A stretch of DNA of 64,000 bases from Nocardia tengchongensis (GTDB taxonomy: Bacteria > Actinomycetota > Actinomycetes > Mycobacteriales > Mycobacteriaceae): positions 7,440,001-7,504,000 of the forward strand of contig NZ_CP074371.1 of assembly GCF_018362975.1 (NCBI RefSeq). Reading direction: 5' to 3'. A program made the translations under genes and the position numbers. Shown one piece after another: positions 27,784 through 37,123 of this stretch; the first letter of the stretch is position 1, and every line of letters starts with the position of its first letter. The notes beneath the pieces were generated by a model. The model did no database searches and was not told the origin of the DNA. It saw nothing but the letters and a program-made list of their open reading frames with translations.

Positions 27784-29322
27784 ATGACCAGCAATCCGGA
27801 TCGGTCCAATTCCGCGCTCAATCGGGAGCGACGGCAGCGGGAGCTGACCGCGCTGGGCGACGGGGCCACGATCGACGTGCTGGTGATCGGTGGCGGCATC
27901 ACCGGCGTCGGGGTGGCGCTGGACGCGGCCGCGCGCGGCTTGCGGACGGTGCTGGTGGAGAAGCACGACTTCGCGTTCGGTACCAGCCGGTGGAGTTCGA
28001 AGCTGGTGCACGGCGGGCTGCGGTATCTGGCCAGCGGTGGCGTCGGGATCGCGCATGAGAGTGCGGTCGAGCGCGACATCCTGCTGACCCGCACGGCGCC
28101 GCACCTGACCCGGGCGCTGCCGCAGGTGGTGCCGCTGCTGCCGAATATCGGTGCGGCGCAGAAGCTGCTGGTGCGGGCCGGGTTCCTGGCCGGGGACGTG
28201 CTGCGCCGGACGGCGGGCACGCCGGCGTCGGTGCTGCCGCGGTCGCGGCGGGTGGCCGCGGCGGAGGCGCTGCGGTTCGCCCCGACCGTGCGACGGGACG
28301 GGCTGCGCGGCGGATTGCTGGCCTGGGACGGGCAATTGGTGGATGACGCGCGCCTGGTGGTGGCCATCGCGCGCACCGCCGCGCGGGAGGGCGCCACGGT
28401 GCTGACCCGGGTCGAGGCCGGGAACGTGACCGGCACCTCGGCCACCCTGACCGACACCCTCACCGGTGAAACCCTGGACGTGACAGCGCGTTCGGTGGTG
28501 AACGCCACCGGCGTTTGGGCCGATCAGGTGGATCCGAGCATCGAGCTGCGCCCGTCGCGCGGCACCCACCTGGTGTTCGACGCGGCCGCGTTCGGCGGTC
28601 TCACCGCGGCGCTGACCGTGCCGATCCCGGGCAGCACCAGTCGTTTCATCTTCGCCTTCCCGGCCGCGCACAACCGCGTGTACCTGGGTCTCACCGACGA
28701 GGAGGCGCCCGGCCCGGTGCCCGACGTCCCGCACGCCACCGACGGCGAGATCGACTTCCTGCTCGACACCGTCAACACGGTGCTGCGGGAGCCGTTGCGC
28801 CGCAGCGATATCCGCGGCTCCTTCGCGGGTCTGCGCCCGCTGCTGCGCACCGGCGACGACAGCACCGCCGACATCTCCCGCGAGCATGCCGTACTGACCT
28901 CCCCCACCGGCGTGATCACCGTGGTGGGCGGCAAGCTCACCACCTACCGCAAGATGGCCGAGGACGCCACGGACGCCGCCGTGGCGCACGCGCGGCTGTC
29001 CGCCTCCCCGTGCCGCACCCGCGCGCTGCCGCTGGTCGGTGCGGTGTCCGGCGCGGCTCGCGATGGCATTCAGGCCCCGCCCCGTCTGGTCGAGCGCTAC
29101 GGCAGCGAGGCCGCCACGGTTCTCGAACTGGCACAACAGCATCCGGCCCTGGCGGCGGAGGTCGCGCCCGGGATGGACGTCACCGCGGCCGAATTCGCCT
29201 TCGCGGTCTCCCACGAGGGGGCTGTGGACGAAGCCGACCTGCTCGACCGCCGCACCCGCATCGGCCTGGTCGACACCGACCGCAAGGCCGCCGAGCCCGC
29301 CGCCCTGGCAGCTTTCCAGTAG
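27784..29322 (+). CDS. glpD: Glycerol-3-phosphate dehydrogenase, FAD-dependent
   Basis: A 512-residue respiratory enzyme oxidising glycerol-3-phosphate to dihydroxyacetone phosphate and feeding electrons to menaquinone. The FAD-binding strand is DVLVIGGGITGVGVALDAA, followed by EKHDFAFGTSRWSSKLVHGG, the GlpD signature. GVITVVGGKLTTYRKMAEDA marks the second dinucleotide segment, and the DAO_C helical domain ends the protein. It corresponds to glpD1 (Rv2249c). The product DHAP is also the precursor of ether-lipid-type chemistry, which fits the neighbouring oxidase. Confidence 0.95.
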   Translation: MTSNPDRSNSALNRERRQRELTALGDGATIDVLVIGGGITGVGVALDAAARGLRTVLVEKHDFAFGTSRWSSKLVHGGLRYLASGGVGIAHESAVERDILLTRTAPHLTRALPQVVPLLPNIGAAQKLLVRAGFLAGDVLRRTAGTPASVLPRSRRVAAAEALRFAPTVRRDGLRGGLLAWDGQLVDDARLVVAIARTAAREGATVLTRVEAGNVTGTSATLTDTLTGETLDVTARSVVNATGVWADQVDPSIELRPSRGTHLVFDAAAFGGLTAALTVPIPGSTSRFIFAFPAAHNRVYLGLTDEEAPGPVPDVPHATDGEIDFLLDTVNTVLREPLRRSDIRGSFAGLRPLLRTGDDSTADISREHAVLTSPTGVITVVGGKLTTYRKMAEDATDAAVAHARLSASPCRTRALPLVGAVSGAARDGIQAPPRLVERYGSEAATVLELAQQHPALAAEVAPGMDVTAAEFAFAVSHEGAVDEADLLDRRTRIGLVDTDRKAAEPAALAAFQ

Positions 29323-29432
29323 CGGTCTAGTACCGCATTGCCACGCCGCTTTCGCATGGAGCGGTTGCCGCGCCCCGGTCACGGCCGGTAGCCGCGCCGC
29401 CTTCCACCGGCGGCCGTTGCCGCGAGGCCCCG

Positions 29433-29842
29433 TCAGCCGGGGACGGCGCAGCCGGAACCGGTGGGCAGGCCGGTGCCCACCTGGATGTCGACGTAGGGGA
29501 AGACGTCCGCGGCGCCGGCGTGGCGCTGCCAGATCTGCAGGCGGTGCGGTCCGGGGGTGGCCGGGTCCAGTGGGCCTGCGCCAGCGAGCCGGAGGGGTTG
29601 GCGACGGCGAAGGGAACGCTGTTGTCGTAGAAGACGACCGGGGTGACCGGGTCGTCGACGATGCCGTCGATGGCGTAGCTGCAGCCGGTGCCGTAGTTGG
29701 TGGCCAGTCCGAAGCTGATGCCCGGGTCGATGCCGACCCGGGTGCCGGTAGCGGCGGCGGGGGCGGCCAGTGCGGCGATGGTGGCGACCGTGGCGCAACC
29801 GACGGCGGCGGCGGTCGTGGTCCTGGTGATCGAGCCCGTCAT
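29433..29842 (-). pseudogene. Small secreted protein, frameshifted as sequenced
   Basis: The first frame, from ATG at 29842, gives an N-terminal signal peptide ending in APAAA and a mature start TGTRVGIDPGISFGLATNYG, running to AQAHWT. The second frame continues as PATPGPHRLQIWQRH and ends GLPTGSGCAVPG at 29433. One base appears to be lost in the C run at 29563-29565. The intact product would be ~136 residues, secreted, with two cysteines likely to be bridged. It resembles small exported proteins of Nocardia with no assigned role. Divergent from the FHA gene at 30028. Confidence 0.7.
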
Positions 29843-30027
29843 GGTTCGGTCCTCATCGGGGTGCTGCCGGGGCCGAATGCACCGGCACGATGTCACGATC
29901 CTCGCTCGCGCATCCCGGCTTCGGGTCGCATTGCCGCGATCGGGCGGATTACGTGTCGCTGCGAACCCGGGTGGAACGGTCATATGCTTGGCTGCGATAT
30001 TCCGAGCGCCGGGAGAGGGAGGCGCGG

Positions 30028-31634
30028 ATGGGTCGAATGCCGACGCGGGTCGGAGTGATACCGGGGGCCGGCCTGGTCGCCCGGTACGGAAACGTGGTCA
30101 TCTTCCTGTTCGGGGACAGCCCGTCCACGGACCGGATTCTCGGCACCGCCGAGGCCGCCGCCACCGCCCCCGACCCGGGGATGGCCATCGCCCAGCGGCT
30201 CGCCGCCACCGTCTTCACCGGCTCCACCCAGCCCCCCGCCTTCGGTGTGGTCGCCCCGACCGCCGGCGGCCTGCTGATCCTGCTGCGCGGCCCGGTCACC
30301 GCCGCGGTCGACGGCCCCGAGGGCTCCCGCAAACTCTCCGGGAACGCGCCATGACCTGGGCCGACGAGATCGTCGGGCACCCGGTCCGCCGCCTCACCCT
30401 GGCCGCCGACGGCGCGACCGGCGAAATCCCCCACACCGATCTGCGCGGGGGCGTCGTCCCGGGCCGCGGCTTCGTCCTGCACGCGCCGGTCTCCGGCCTG
30501 TCGGCCCCGCGCACCGCCGACCCCGCCCCGAAAGCGGCTGCGGCCCACGAGCCGGTCGCCCGGGAGCGCACGCCCGACCACAGGCAGGCGGCGGGCCCGG
30601 CCGACCGGCCCGCGTCAGGCCCCATTCCCGCCCCGGCCCAGCACGAGTCGAAACCTGCTTCTCCCCCGCCTGACCACGGTTCTGGGCCGGCTGCCTCACC
30701 CGAGCACGGTTCGAGGCCGGCTGCCGCCCCACCTGAACACGGGTCGAAACCGGCTGCTGCCCTACCCGAACACGGGTCGAAACCGGTTCCCGCCGCGCCC
30801 GAACACGCCTCGAAGCCGATCCCCGTGCCGACCGAGCGTGCGTCCGGGCCCGCGGCTGCCCCGCCCTCGCCGGTGCCGCCGCCTGGTTCCGGGCCGAATC
30901 TGGATGTGACCCGGCGCGTTTCGACGCCCCCGCCGTCACGTACCCGGTTCTCGACACCCACGCCCGGACCGGGTGCGGAACCCGCTTCCGCACAACAGGT
31001 TTCCCCATCAGGCCCCGATTCCAAGCCCGGGCACGCGTATCCGCGGAACGCGCCCACGGCTCCCGCACAGGGACAACGACCGGGTGCCCCGCGAGCCGAG
31101 CACCCCGCGCAAGCTCCCCGGGCCGCCGGGCCGGATTTGTCGAAGCGGCCCGCGGCGGGTTCGAAGCCCGACTCCGGGCGGGAGAATCGCCCCGATCCGG
31201 AGCAGCAGCCGCCGACCGCCGCCTACTCCCCCGAGCCGGAGGGAGCCGAGACCCGGGTGCCGTCCGGTCCACCCTCCACGTCCACGCTGGCGGGGCCGGG
31301 CGCCGCGCTCACGAGCACGGAGGGCGAGACGTATCCGTTGGATCGCCCGTATGTGATCGGCCGCGATCCGATGATCGACGATGCGGTCCGGCGGGCGGTG
31401 GCCTCGCCGATCGTGATCGCGCGCGACCGGCATGTCTCCCGCGTGCACGCGCGGGTGTTCATCGAGAAGGGTCAGGTGTTCGTGCGGGATGCGGGCACCC
31501 CGGGCGGCACGTTCGTGGCGGCGCCCGGCGCCGCGGAGTGGATTCGCGTGGGCCAGCAGCCGACGGAGTTGAAGGCGGGCTGGAGTCTGCGCATCGGGGA
31601 GCGGATCCTCACCTACCGTTCGAGCCACCCGTAG
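30028..31634 (+). CDS. FHA-domain protein with proline-rich linker, frameshifted as sequenced
   Basis: The first frame (ATG at 30028 after GAGGGAGG) encodes ~105 residues of a globular N-terminal domain to RKLSG. The second frame starts near ERAMTWADEIVGHPVRRL and runs to 31634. One G is probably missing from the GGG at 30340-30342. After a second beta-rich part comes a ~250-residue Pro/Ala/Ser linker with 11-residue repeats. The C-terminal ~95 residues are an FHA domain: VIGRDP, then RDRHVSRVHARVF with the conserved SxxH, then GTPGGTFV. FHA domains bind phosphothreonine peptides. It converges with the FAD oxidoreductase 27 bases away, so it belongs to the kinase/redox island. Intact length would be ~535 residues. 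Confidence 0.8.
30642..30850 (+). repeat. Tandem repeats in FHA-protein linker
   Basis: About six imperfect units of 10-12 codons with the core PEHGSKPA. The 19-mer beginning GAACACGGGTCGAAACC occurs exactly at 30735-30753 and 30768-30786, 33 bases apart. Confidence 0.8.
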
Positions 31635-31661
31635 TCGCGACAGCCGGCGCGCGGCCGACTG

Positions 31662-32984
31662 TCATTGCAGCGCCGACCAATCGCCGCGCTGGAGGGCGTT
31701 GCGGGCGGCCGGTGGAATCGGCTTGCGGGCGCGCACGGCCTGCTGGGCGGCGGCCACGTCCGAGGGATGGTGTCCGAGCACGATCGCGCCGGCCACGCGG
31801 CCCTGGGCGAGGACCAGGCGACGGTAGGAGCGGCGGGGCGAGTCGTCGACCACGATCACCTCGTCGCGCTGTTCCGGTTCGACCTGCCCGATGCTGAACA
31901 GTTCCAGGCCCACGCCTTTGAGGATGGTGGCGGGTGTCTCGGCGGTGAGGACCTGTTCACCGCCGAGCGCGTTGACGGCCGCGGCCTGGGCTTGTTCGGC
32001 CGCGATGGGCCACAGGCCGAGTACGCGATCGCGGTGTTCGGCCACGTCACCGGCGGCGTACACGTTGGGCGCGGCGGTGCGCATCCGGTCGTCGACGAGA
32101 ATGCCCTTGCCGCAGGGGATTCCGGCGCGTACGGCCAGGGCGGTGTTGGGCCGGATGCCGGTGGCGGTGAGGAACACGTCGCACGGCAGCAGGTTGCCGT
32201 CCTTCAGCACGACGGTGCGGACCGGGTCGCCGCCGCGCGGTCCGGCGGCCCGGGGATCCCCGGTCAGCGCGGCGGTTTCGGCGCGATGGCGGACTTCGAT
32301 TCCGGCGCGGGCGAAGTGGTCCTCGACGATGGCGGAGGCGCGCGCGTCGAGTTGTTTGCTCAGCAGGCGGGCGCCGCGTTCCAGCACGGTGACCCGCAAG
32401 CCGAGCTGGTGCAGCGCGTAGGCGGCTTCCAGGCCGAGCAGCCCGCCGCCGGCGACGATCGCCCGGGTGCAGGACCGCTGCTGGGCGTAGGCGCGAATGT
32501 TCAACGCGTCCCCGGCTTCCCGGAGCACGAAGCTGCCCGGGCGGTGCAGTCCCTCGATGTCGGGCAGGGCGGCGGAAGCGCCGGTGGCGAGGATGAGCCG
32601 GTCGTAGGGCAGCACGTCGCCGGTGCCGAGGTGCACGCGCTGGGTGCGCGGATCCAGCTGCGTGGCCAGGGTATTGAGCCACGGCGTGATGCGATGGTCC
32701 TCGTACCACTGTTCGGGTTGCAGGTAGAGGCCCTGCATGGCGGAGCGGCCGGGGATGAGGCGGGAGATGCCCATGCGGTTGTAGAAGTCGTGGGATTCGC
32801 GGCCGACCAGATGGATTTCGCAGTCGGGGTGGCCGCGGCGCAGGAAGTCGGCGGCGGTGACGCCCGCGATACCGGTGCCGATGACCACCAGACTGACCAG
32901 GGATCGATCGAAATGGGCGGGGCGGTCACCGGTTCCGTGGCCGGGTTGCGGGGTGAGCGAGATCCGCACGCCGCCCTCGTTCAC
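31662..32984 (-). CDS. FAD/NAD(P)-dependent oxidoreductase (NirB-N/rubredoxin-reductase-like)
   Basis: A 440-residue pyridine-nucleotide-disulfide-type flavoenzyme without a redox-active disulfide. LVVIGTGIAGVTAADFLRR binds FAD, AIVAGGGLLGLEAAYALHQLG binds NAD(P)H, and APNVYAAGDVAEHRD is the second FAD motif. Its nearest types are the N-terminal module of nitrite reductase NirB and ferredoxin reductases. ATG at 32984 overlaps the stop of the upstream FHA-ferredoxin gene (ATGA). It is therefore the probable NAD(P)H-side partner of that protein. It lies in the cytoplasm, with no signal peptide. Confidence 0.9.
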   Translation of the reverse strand: MNEGGVRISLTPQPGHGTGDRPAHFDRSLVSLVVIGTGIAGVTAADFLRRGHPDCEIHLVGRESHDFYNRMGISRLIPGRSAMQGLYLQPEQWYEDHRITPWLNTLATQLDPRTQRVHLGTGDVLPYDRLILATGASAALPDIEGLHRPGSFVLREAGDALNIRAYAQQRSCTRAIVAGGGLLGLEAAYALHQLGLRVTVLERGARLLSKQLDARASAIVEDHFARAGIEVRHRAETAALTGDPRAAGPRGGDPVRTVVLKDGNLLPCDVFLTATGIRPNTALAVRAGIPCGKGILVDDRMRTAAPNVYAAGDVAEHRDRVLGLWPIAAEQAQAAAVNALGGEQVLTAETPATILKGVGLELFSIGQVEPEQRDEVIVVDDSPRRSYRRLVLAQGRVAGAIVLGHHPSDVAAAQQAVRARKPIPPAARNALQRGDWSALQ

Positions 32985-34740
32985 ACCCGTGCGCAGCAGG
33001 CCATGCGGGTGTTGTCGGCGAAACCCAACCGGCGCAGGGTGTTCCGTTCGTCGCCGGTCGGCTCGCAGAGTTTGTCGCCGCCTTCGAGAACGGCGACCGG
33101 GTCGGCCCCGCAGACGCCCATGCGGCAGCCCGATTCCAGCGGCAGGTTCGCCTTCTCGGCGAGGTCGAGCAGGCTGACGCCGAGTTCCGCCGCCACCGTG
33201 CGGCCGTCGAATTCCACCGAAGCGCCAGGGGCAGTGCCATTTTCGACGTCCGCGCGGGGACGCGGGAAGGGCAGCAGGACCGGTTCGGTGCGCGCCCCGG
33301 TGGTGAGCGCGTACTGCAGTTCACTGACCCGAGTGCGGGCCACGAACAGCACCGTCGCCCCGAGCACGAACAGGCTGATCGGCCACCGCAGCCACGCCAC
33401 ACCCCCGACACCGGTCACCGTGGTGAACGCACTGAGCAGCACCGGGCCCGCGAACCAGTAGAAGCCGTTCAATGCGACCGCCGCGTACACCGCCGACAGG
33501 ACGGCCGCGCTAACCCCGGTCAACGCCTCGACCGCGAAATACCCGCCCACCGCGACCATCACCGCGGCCCCCAGCGCCAGATATCGTTGTGGCACAGCGA
33601 CACCCGGGTACCCGGCCAGCACCATGAACCCGAGCACGAATCCCGGCAGCGCGGCGGCGAACAGCTTGCGCGGCGCGCTCCAGCCGGGGTCCGGGTCGGC
33701 CATGTCGGCTTGGTAGGCGGCGCGCGGTTTGAAGTCGAAGCAGTTCTTGGCGCAGCCCACGCAGGGTTGGCAGTGATTGTTGGCGATGGTGACGAACGGC
33801 GTCTGCCCGTAGACGCGTTGCAGCGGGAACAGCGGGCAGATGCTGCTGCACCAGCCGCTCTTGCCCTTGAAGGCGATACCGCCGGTGAACGCGGCCAGCA
33901 GGACCGCGGAAAGCACGATGCCCGTGGCTGTTCCGCTGCGATCCAGGCCCGCGACCCGGGATCCGGCGATCCCGAAGAACAACGCGACCGCGATCAGATA
34001 GCCGCGCTGCTGCAACCACGCCGGCGCGGTGGCGGCGCGGGTGAACCGCAGCAGCCGCGGCAGCTGGTTGGTGGCGGCGAGCGGGCAGGTGTTGCGCCAC
34101 AGGCCCGGTGCGATCAGGAACAGTACCGGCAGCAGCGGGACGATGATCTTGAAGAAGACGAACAACCCGCCCGCGGGCCGCACGAACATGGTGACGATGA
34201 GCGCCAGGTAGGCGGTGATGCTCAGCACGCGCGCGCGGCCTGCCAGACCCGCAGCGGGATCCGGCTGGTCAGATCGGTGAAGGCGGGGAACAGGTTTCGT
34301 TCCCCCGAGGGGTCGAGACCGAGGACCCGGTTGGCGACGGCCACCCAGCCCGGCGCGGGCGCCGGTTCGCCGCCCGGTGGACGCGGTATCGCCCCCGTGG
34401 GCCCGAGCACGGTCTCCGACCCGTCGAATCCGTCCGGTTCGACGGTCGGCGTGTGCAGCACGAGGATCTCGCAGCGCCCCAGCCGCACCACGTCGCCGGT
34501 GACCAGTACGCGCCGGCCGGTCAGCGCGACACCGTTCACGGTGGTGCCGTTGCGGCTGCCCAGGTCGACGACCGACAGGGCGGTGGGGGTCGGCACCAGC
34601 CGCAGATGCTGCCGCGAGACCCCGCCGTCGGCGAGTACTTCCTGACTGCCTTCGCGCCCGAACACGAGTGGACCGTCGAGCATGCGCCGCCGCGCGGGCC
34701 GTCCCCACTCCCGGATCTCGATGACCGGCCGACCCGCCAT
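32981..34740 (-). CDS. FHA domain-4Fe-4S-ferredoxin membrane fusion, frameshifted as sequenced
   Basis: Residues ~1-100 are an FHA domain (FGREGSQEVL, GGVSRQHLRLV, DLGSRNGTTVNG). After a linker ending PLRVWQA the frame changes at 34228-34238, a (CG)n run with two extra bases or one missing, and continues VLSITAYLALIV. The rest has about eight membrane helices. Between helices, CSSICPLFPLQRVYG and CQPCVGCAKNCFDF resemble NapH/RdxA-type 4Fe-4S sites. The C-terminal ~90 residues are ferredoxin-like, with ESGCRMGVCGADPV, in which the third cysteine of the plant-type 2Fe-2S motif is Asp, and end in MACCARV. The protein would move electrons at the membrane under control of a phosphothreonine signal. 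It is coupled to the downstream FAD enzyme. Confidence 0.82.
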
Positions 34741-34954
34741 AGTCCCCACCCTTCCCCGGCGCGGTCGTCGATCGTGCCGCGCTCGTGCCTATATCGCCGA
34801 AATCCGGACCGACCATTACCGTGCCGCGAGCTTCATCGCCGCAAATGACGGCCACTGGTGTCGGCGCGCTTGCTCGCCCAGCGCCCCGGTCAGGCGCTCA
34901 TCAATGCCTGTCGGGCACCATAGTCAGCCCGTTCGCGCAGGCGATGCACCCACA

Positions 34955-37123
34955 TCACGCTCTCTCCCGTAGCCGTTGCACCCGCACATACCGGTACCGC
35001 TTGCCGACTCGGCGGCACCCGGTGGCGAGCGCCAGCCCCGCCGCGGCACCGCCTGCGGCACAGGCGATCACAGCGAGCAGCGTCGGTTCACGCCCGAGCA
35101 GCACCCAGGCCGCGCCGACCGCCGCCACGCCGAGCAGTCCCATGCTGACGGCCAATCCGACGGTGGAGGCGAACCGGGCACTGCCGTGCCGCAGGGTCCG
35201 CGCGTTCGATTCGGCGTAGGCCGCCGCGAACAGCAACAGCAAGGCCAGCCCGACTCCGGTGGCGGTGGTGGTCGCGGGCTGCCGCGTGCGCACCCCGAAC
35301 GTGTAGTCGGCCGTCTCGGACCCGTTGCGGGACAACGACAATTCCCCCGTCAGCCGCCCCGCCAGCACATACCGGTTCACCGGCGCTGCCAGCTCCCCCG
35401 CCCCGCCCGCCAGGTCGGCGCTCTCGCCCCCGGCCCGCACCCCCAGCACCTTCACCGACAGCTTCGCCCCGTCGGCCGCGCCACCGGACACGGTGACCGG
35501 CACCGGCTTCGACAGATCGAGCACCACCGTCCCGGCGGCCGGGTCGACCCCGCCGATCCGAACCATTCCCACCGGCGGCGCACTCCGTTCGGCCATCCCC
35601 ATCCCGAGCACCGCCACCCCACCGGTCACCACCGCCAGCAAGGCTGCCACCAGGAACGGCACCCGCGGCGACGGCAAGGTGACAACCTGCTGCACCGGCA
35701 CCAGATCCGCCCGCGCCACCTCCGCCAGCTTCGCCCCGCCGTGCTGAATCGGCTCCCGAGGCCGAATCCGCTCCGTCGGCAGCGTGGCTCCCGGCCCGCC
35801 GGCGCGGCCGGGCATGACCCCTGGAGTCTGACCGGCCCGCATCGTCGGCGCGGAGCGGCGGTCGACGGGAGTTGTCGCGCGGGCGGCGTTCTCGGCCGCG
35901 GCGGCCGAGCCGAACCGTGTGGGTTGCCCGCCCGGGCCGCCCGGTGCCCGGCGGGGATCGCCGGGTGGCATCGGTGGGCCGGTGGTGGAGTTGGGCGGGC
36001 GCTGGGAGCGGATCGGTTGCGGTCCTGGCGTGATCGGCCCCGATCCGCGCGGTGGAATCGCTGGGCCGGAACGCATTCCAGGGCCGGAGGGCATTCCCGG
36101 ACCAGGCTGCATCCCCGAGCCGGGCGGCGGAGTGAAGGGGCCCTGCAGGCCGCGGCCCGGGGGTGGGGTGTGCGGGACGGGAGGAGTCAGGCGGGGGCCG
36201 CCGGTGGCGGCGGCGACGATGGTGTCGGCGCCGATGACCGGGATGCCTACGGGGGTGAGCCAATTCGCGCCCCAGAAGTGGGCGGCGGTTTCGGCGATGG
36301 CGACGCCGAAGGTTTCGGCGGAGTCGTAGCGTTGCGCGGGGTCGGAGGCGAGGCCGCGCATGACGGCGTCGGCGATGGGGTGCGGGACGAACGGGGCCAC
36401 GTCGGTGAGGGGAACGGGGTCGCCGTAGGCGTGGGCGAAGAGCAGCGCGAGGGCGTCGGAGCCGGTTTGGAAGGGAAGGACGCCGGACAGGAGCTGGTAG
36501 AGCATGGTGGCCAGGGCGTAGACGTCGGTGGCCGGGGTGAGCTGGTTGCCGCGCACCTGTTCGGGGGCGATATAGGAGGGCGTGCCGATGATCTCGCCCG
36601 CCTTGGTCACCAGGGTGTCCTCACCGCCGACGATCTTGGCGATGCCGAAGTCGGTGAGTTTGAGCGCGCCGTTGGCGGCGAACATGAGGTTGGAGGGTTT
36701 CACGTCGCGGTGCAGGATGCCGCTGCGGTGCGCCGCGTCCAGTCCGGCCGCGCAGGACAGCGCGACCGCCACCGCCGCCGTCGCCTCGAAACCCGCTGTG
36801 ATGAAACGGTTCTCGACGGTGCCACCGGGAAGATACTCCAGCACCAGCAGGCACAGATCGTCGTGCTCGATGTAGTCGTACACCGGCACCACGTGCGGGT
36901 GGTCGAGCGCCGCCATCACCCGCGCTTCGTCGACGAACCGCCGCCGCACCTGCATGTCGTCGGCGAAGTGCGCGGAATCTGTTTGATGGCGACCCGCCGG
37001 TGCAGCCCGCGATGCACCCCGGCCAGCACCACCCCGCACCCCGATCTGCCCGCCGATCTCGTACCCGGGCAGCGCCGCCCGCACGCGCGCCACATCCGCG
37101 GCGCTCAGATTCCCCACACTCAT
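34955..37123 (-). CDS. Membrane Ser/Thr protein kinase with scrambled N-lobe as sequenced
   Basis: A 722-residue PknB-type kinase. HRDVKPSN (residues ~138-145), LTDFGIAK and GTPSYIAPEQ are intact catalytic and activation-loop motifs. A Pro/Gly-rich linker, a transmembrane helix (FLVAALLAVVTGGVAVLG), a ~110-residue external beta domain and further helices follow. Residues 28-50 do not look like a kinase: the 69 bases 36974-37042 encode a normal glycine loop and VAIK (GVVLAG...RRVAIKQIP) only in another frame. A loss of about 5 bases near 37040 and of 1 base near 36973 would explain this and restore the frame. ATG at 37123 overlaps the upstream membrane gene. The likely targets include the two FHA-linked partners nearby. 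Confidence 0.88.
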   Translation of the reverse strand: MSVGNLSAADVARVRAALPGYEIGGQIGVRGGAGRGASRAAPAGRHQTDSAHFADDMQVRRRFVDEARVMAALDHPHVVPVYDYIEHDDLCLLVLEYLPGGTVENRFITAGFEATAAVAVALSCAAGLDAAHRSGILHRDVKPSNLMFAANGALKLTDFGIAKIVGGEDTLVTKAGEIIGTPSYIAPEQVRGNQLTPATDVYALATMLYQLLSGVLPFQTGSDALALLFAHAYGDPVPLTDVAPFVPHPIADAVMRGLASDPAQRYDSAETFGVAIAETAAHFWGANWLTPVGIPVIGADTIVAAATGGPRLTPPVPHTPPPGRGLQGPFTPPPGSGMQPGPGMPSGPGMRSGPAIPPRGSGPITPGPQPIRSQRPPNSTTGPPMPPGDPRRAPGGPGGQPTRFGSAAAAENAARATTPVDRRSAPTMRAGQTPGVMPGRAGGPGATLPTERIRPREPIQHGGAKLAEVARADLVPVQQVVTLPSPRVPFLVAALLAVVTGGVAVLGMGMAERSAPPVGMVRIGGVDPAAGTVVLDLSKPVPVTVSGGAADGAKLSVKVLGVRAGGESADLAGGAGELAAPVNRYVLAGRLTGELSLSRNGSETADYTFGVRTRQPATTTATGVGLALLLLFAAAYAESNARTLRHGSARFASTVGLAVSMGLLGVAAVGAAWVLLGREPTLLAVIACAAGGAAAGLALATGCRRVGKRYRYVRVQRLRERA

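Noticed and set aside
35088..36263. Several long frames overlapping the kinase linker
   Set aside because: Proline/glycine-rich linkers at high GC give open frames in all phases. The kinase frame alone joins catalytic motifs to membrane helices.
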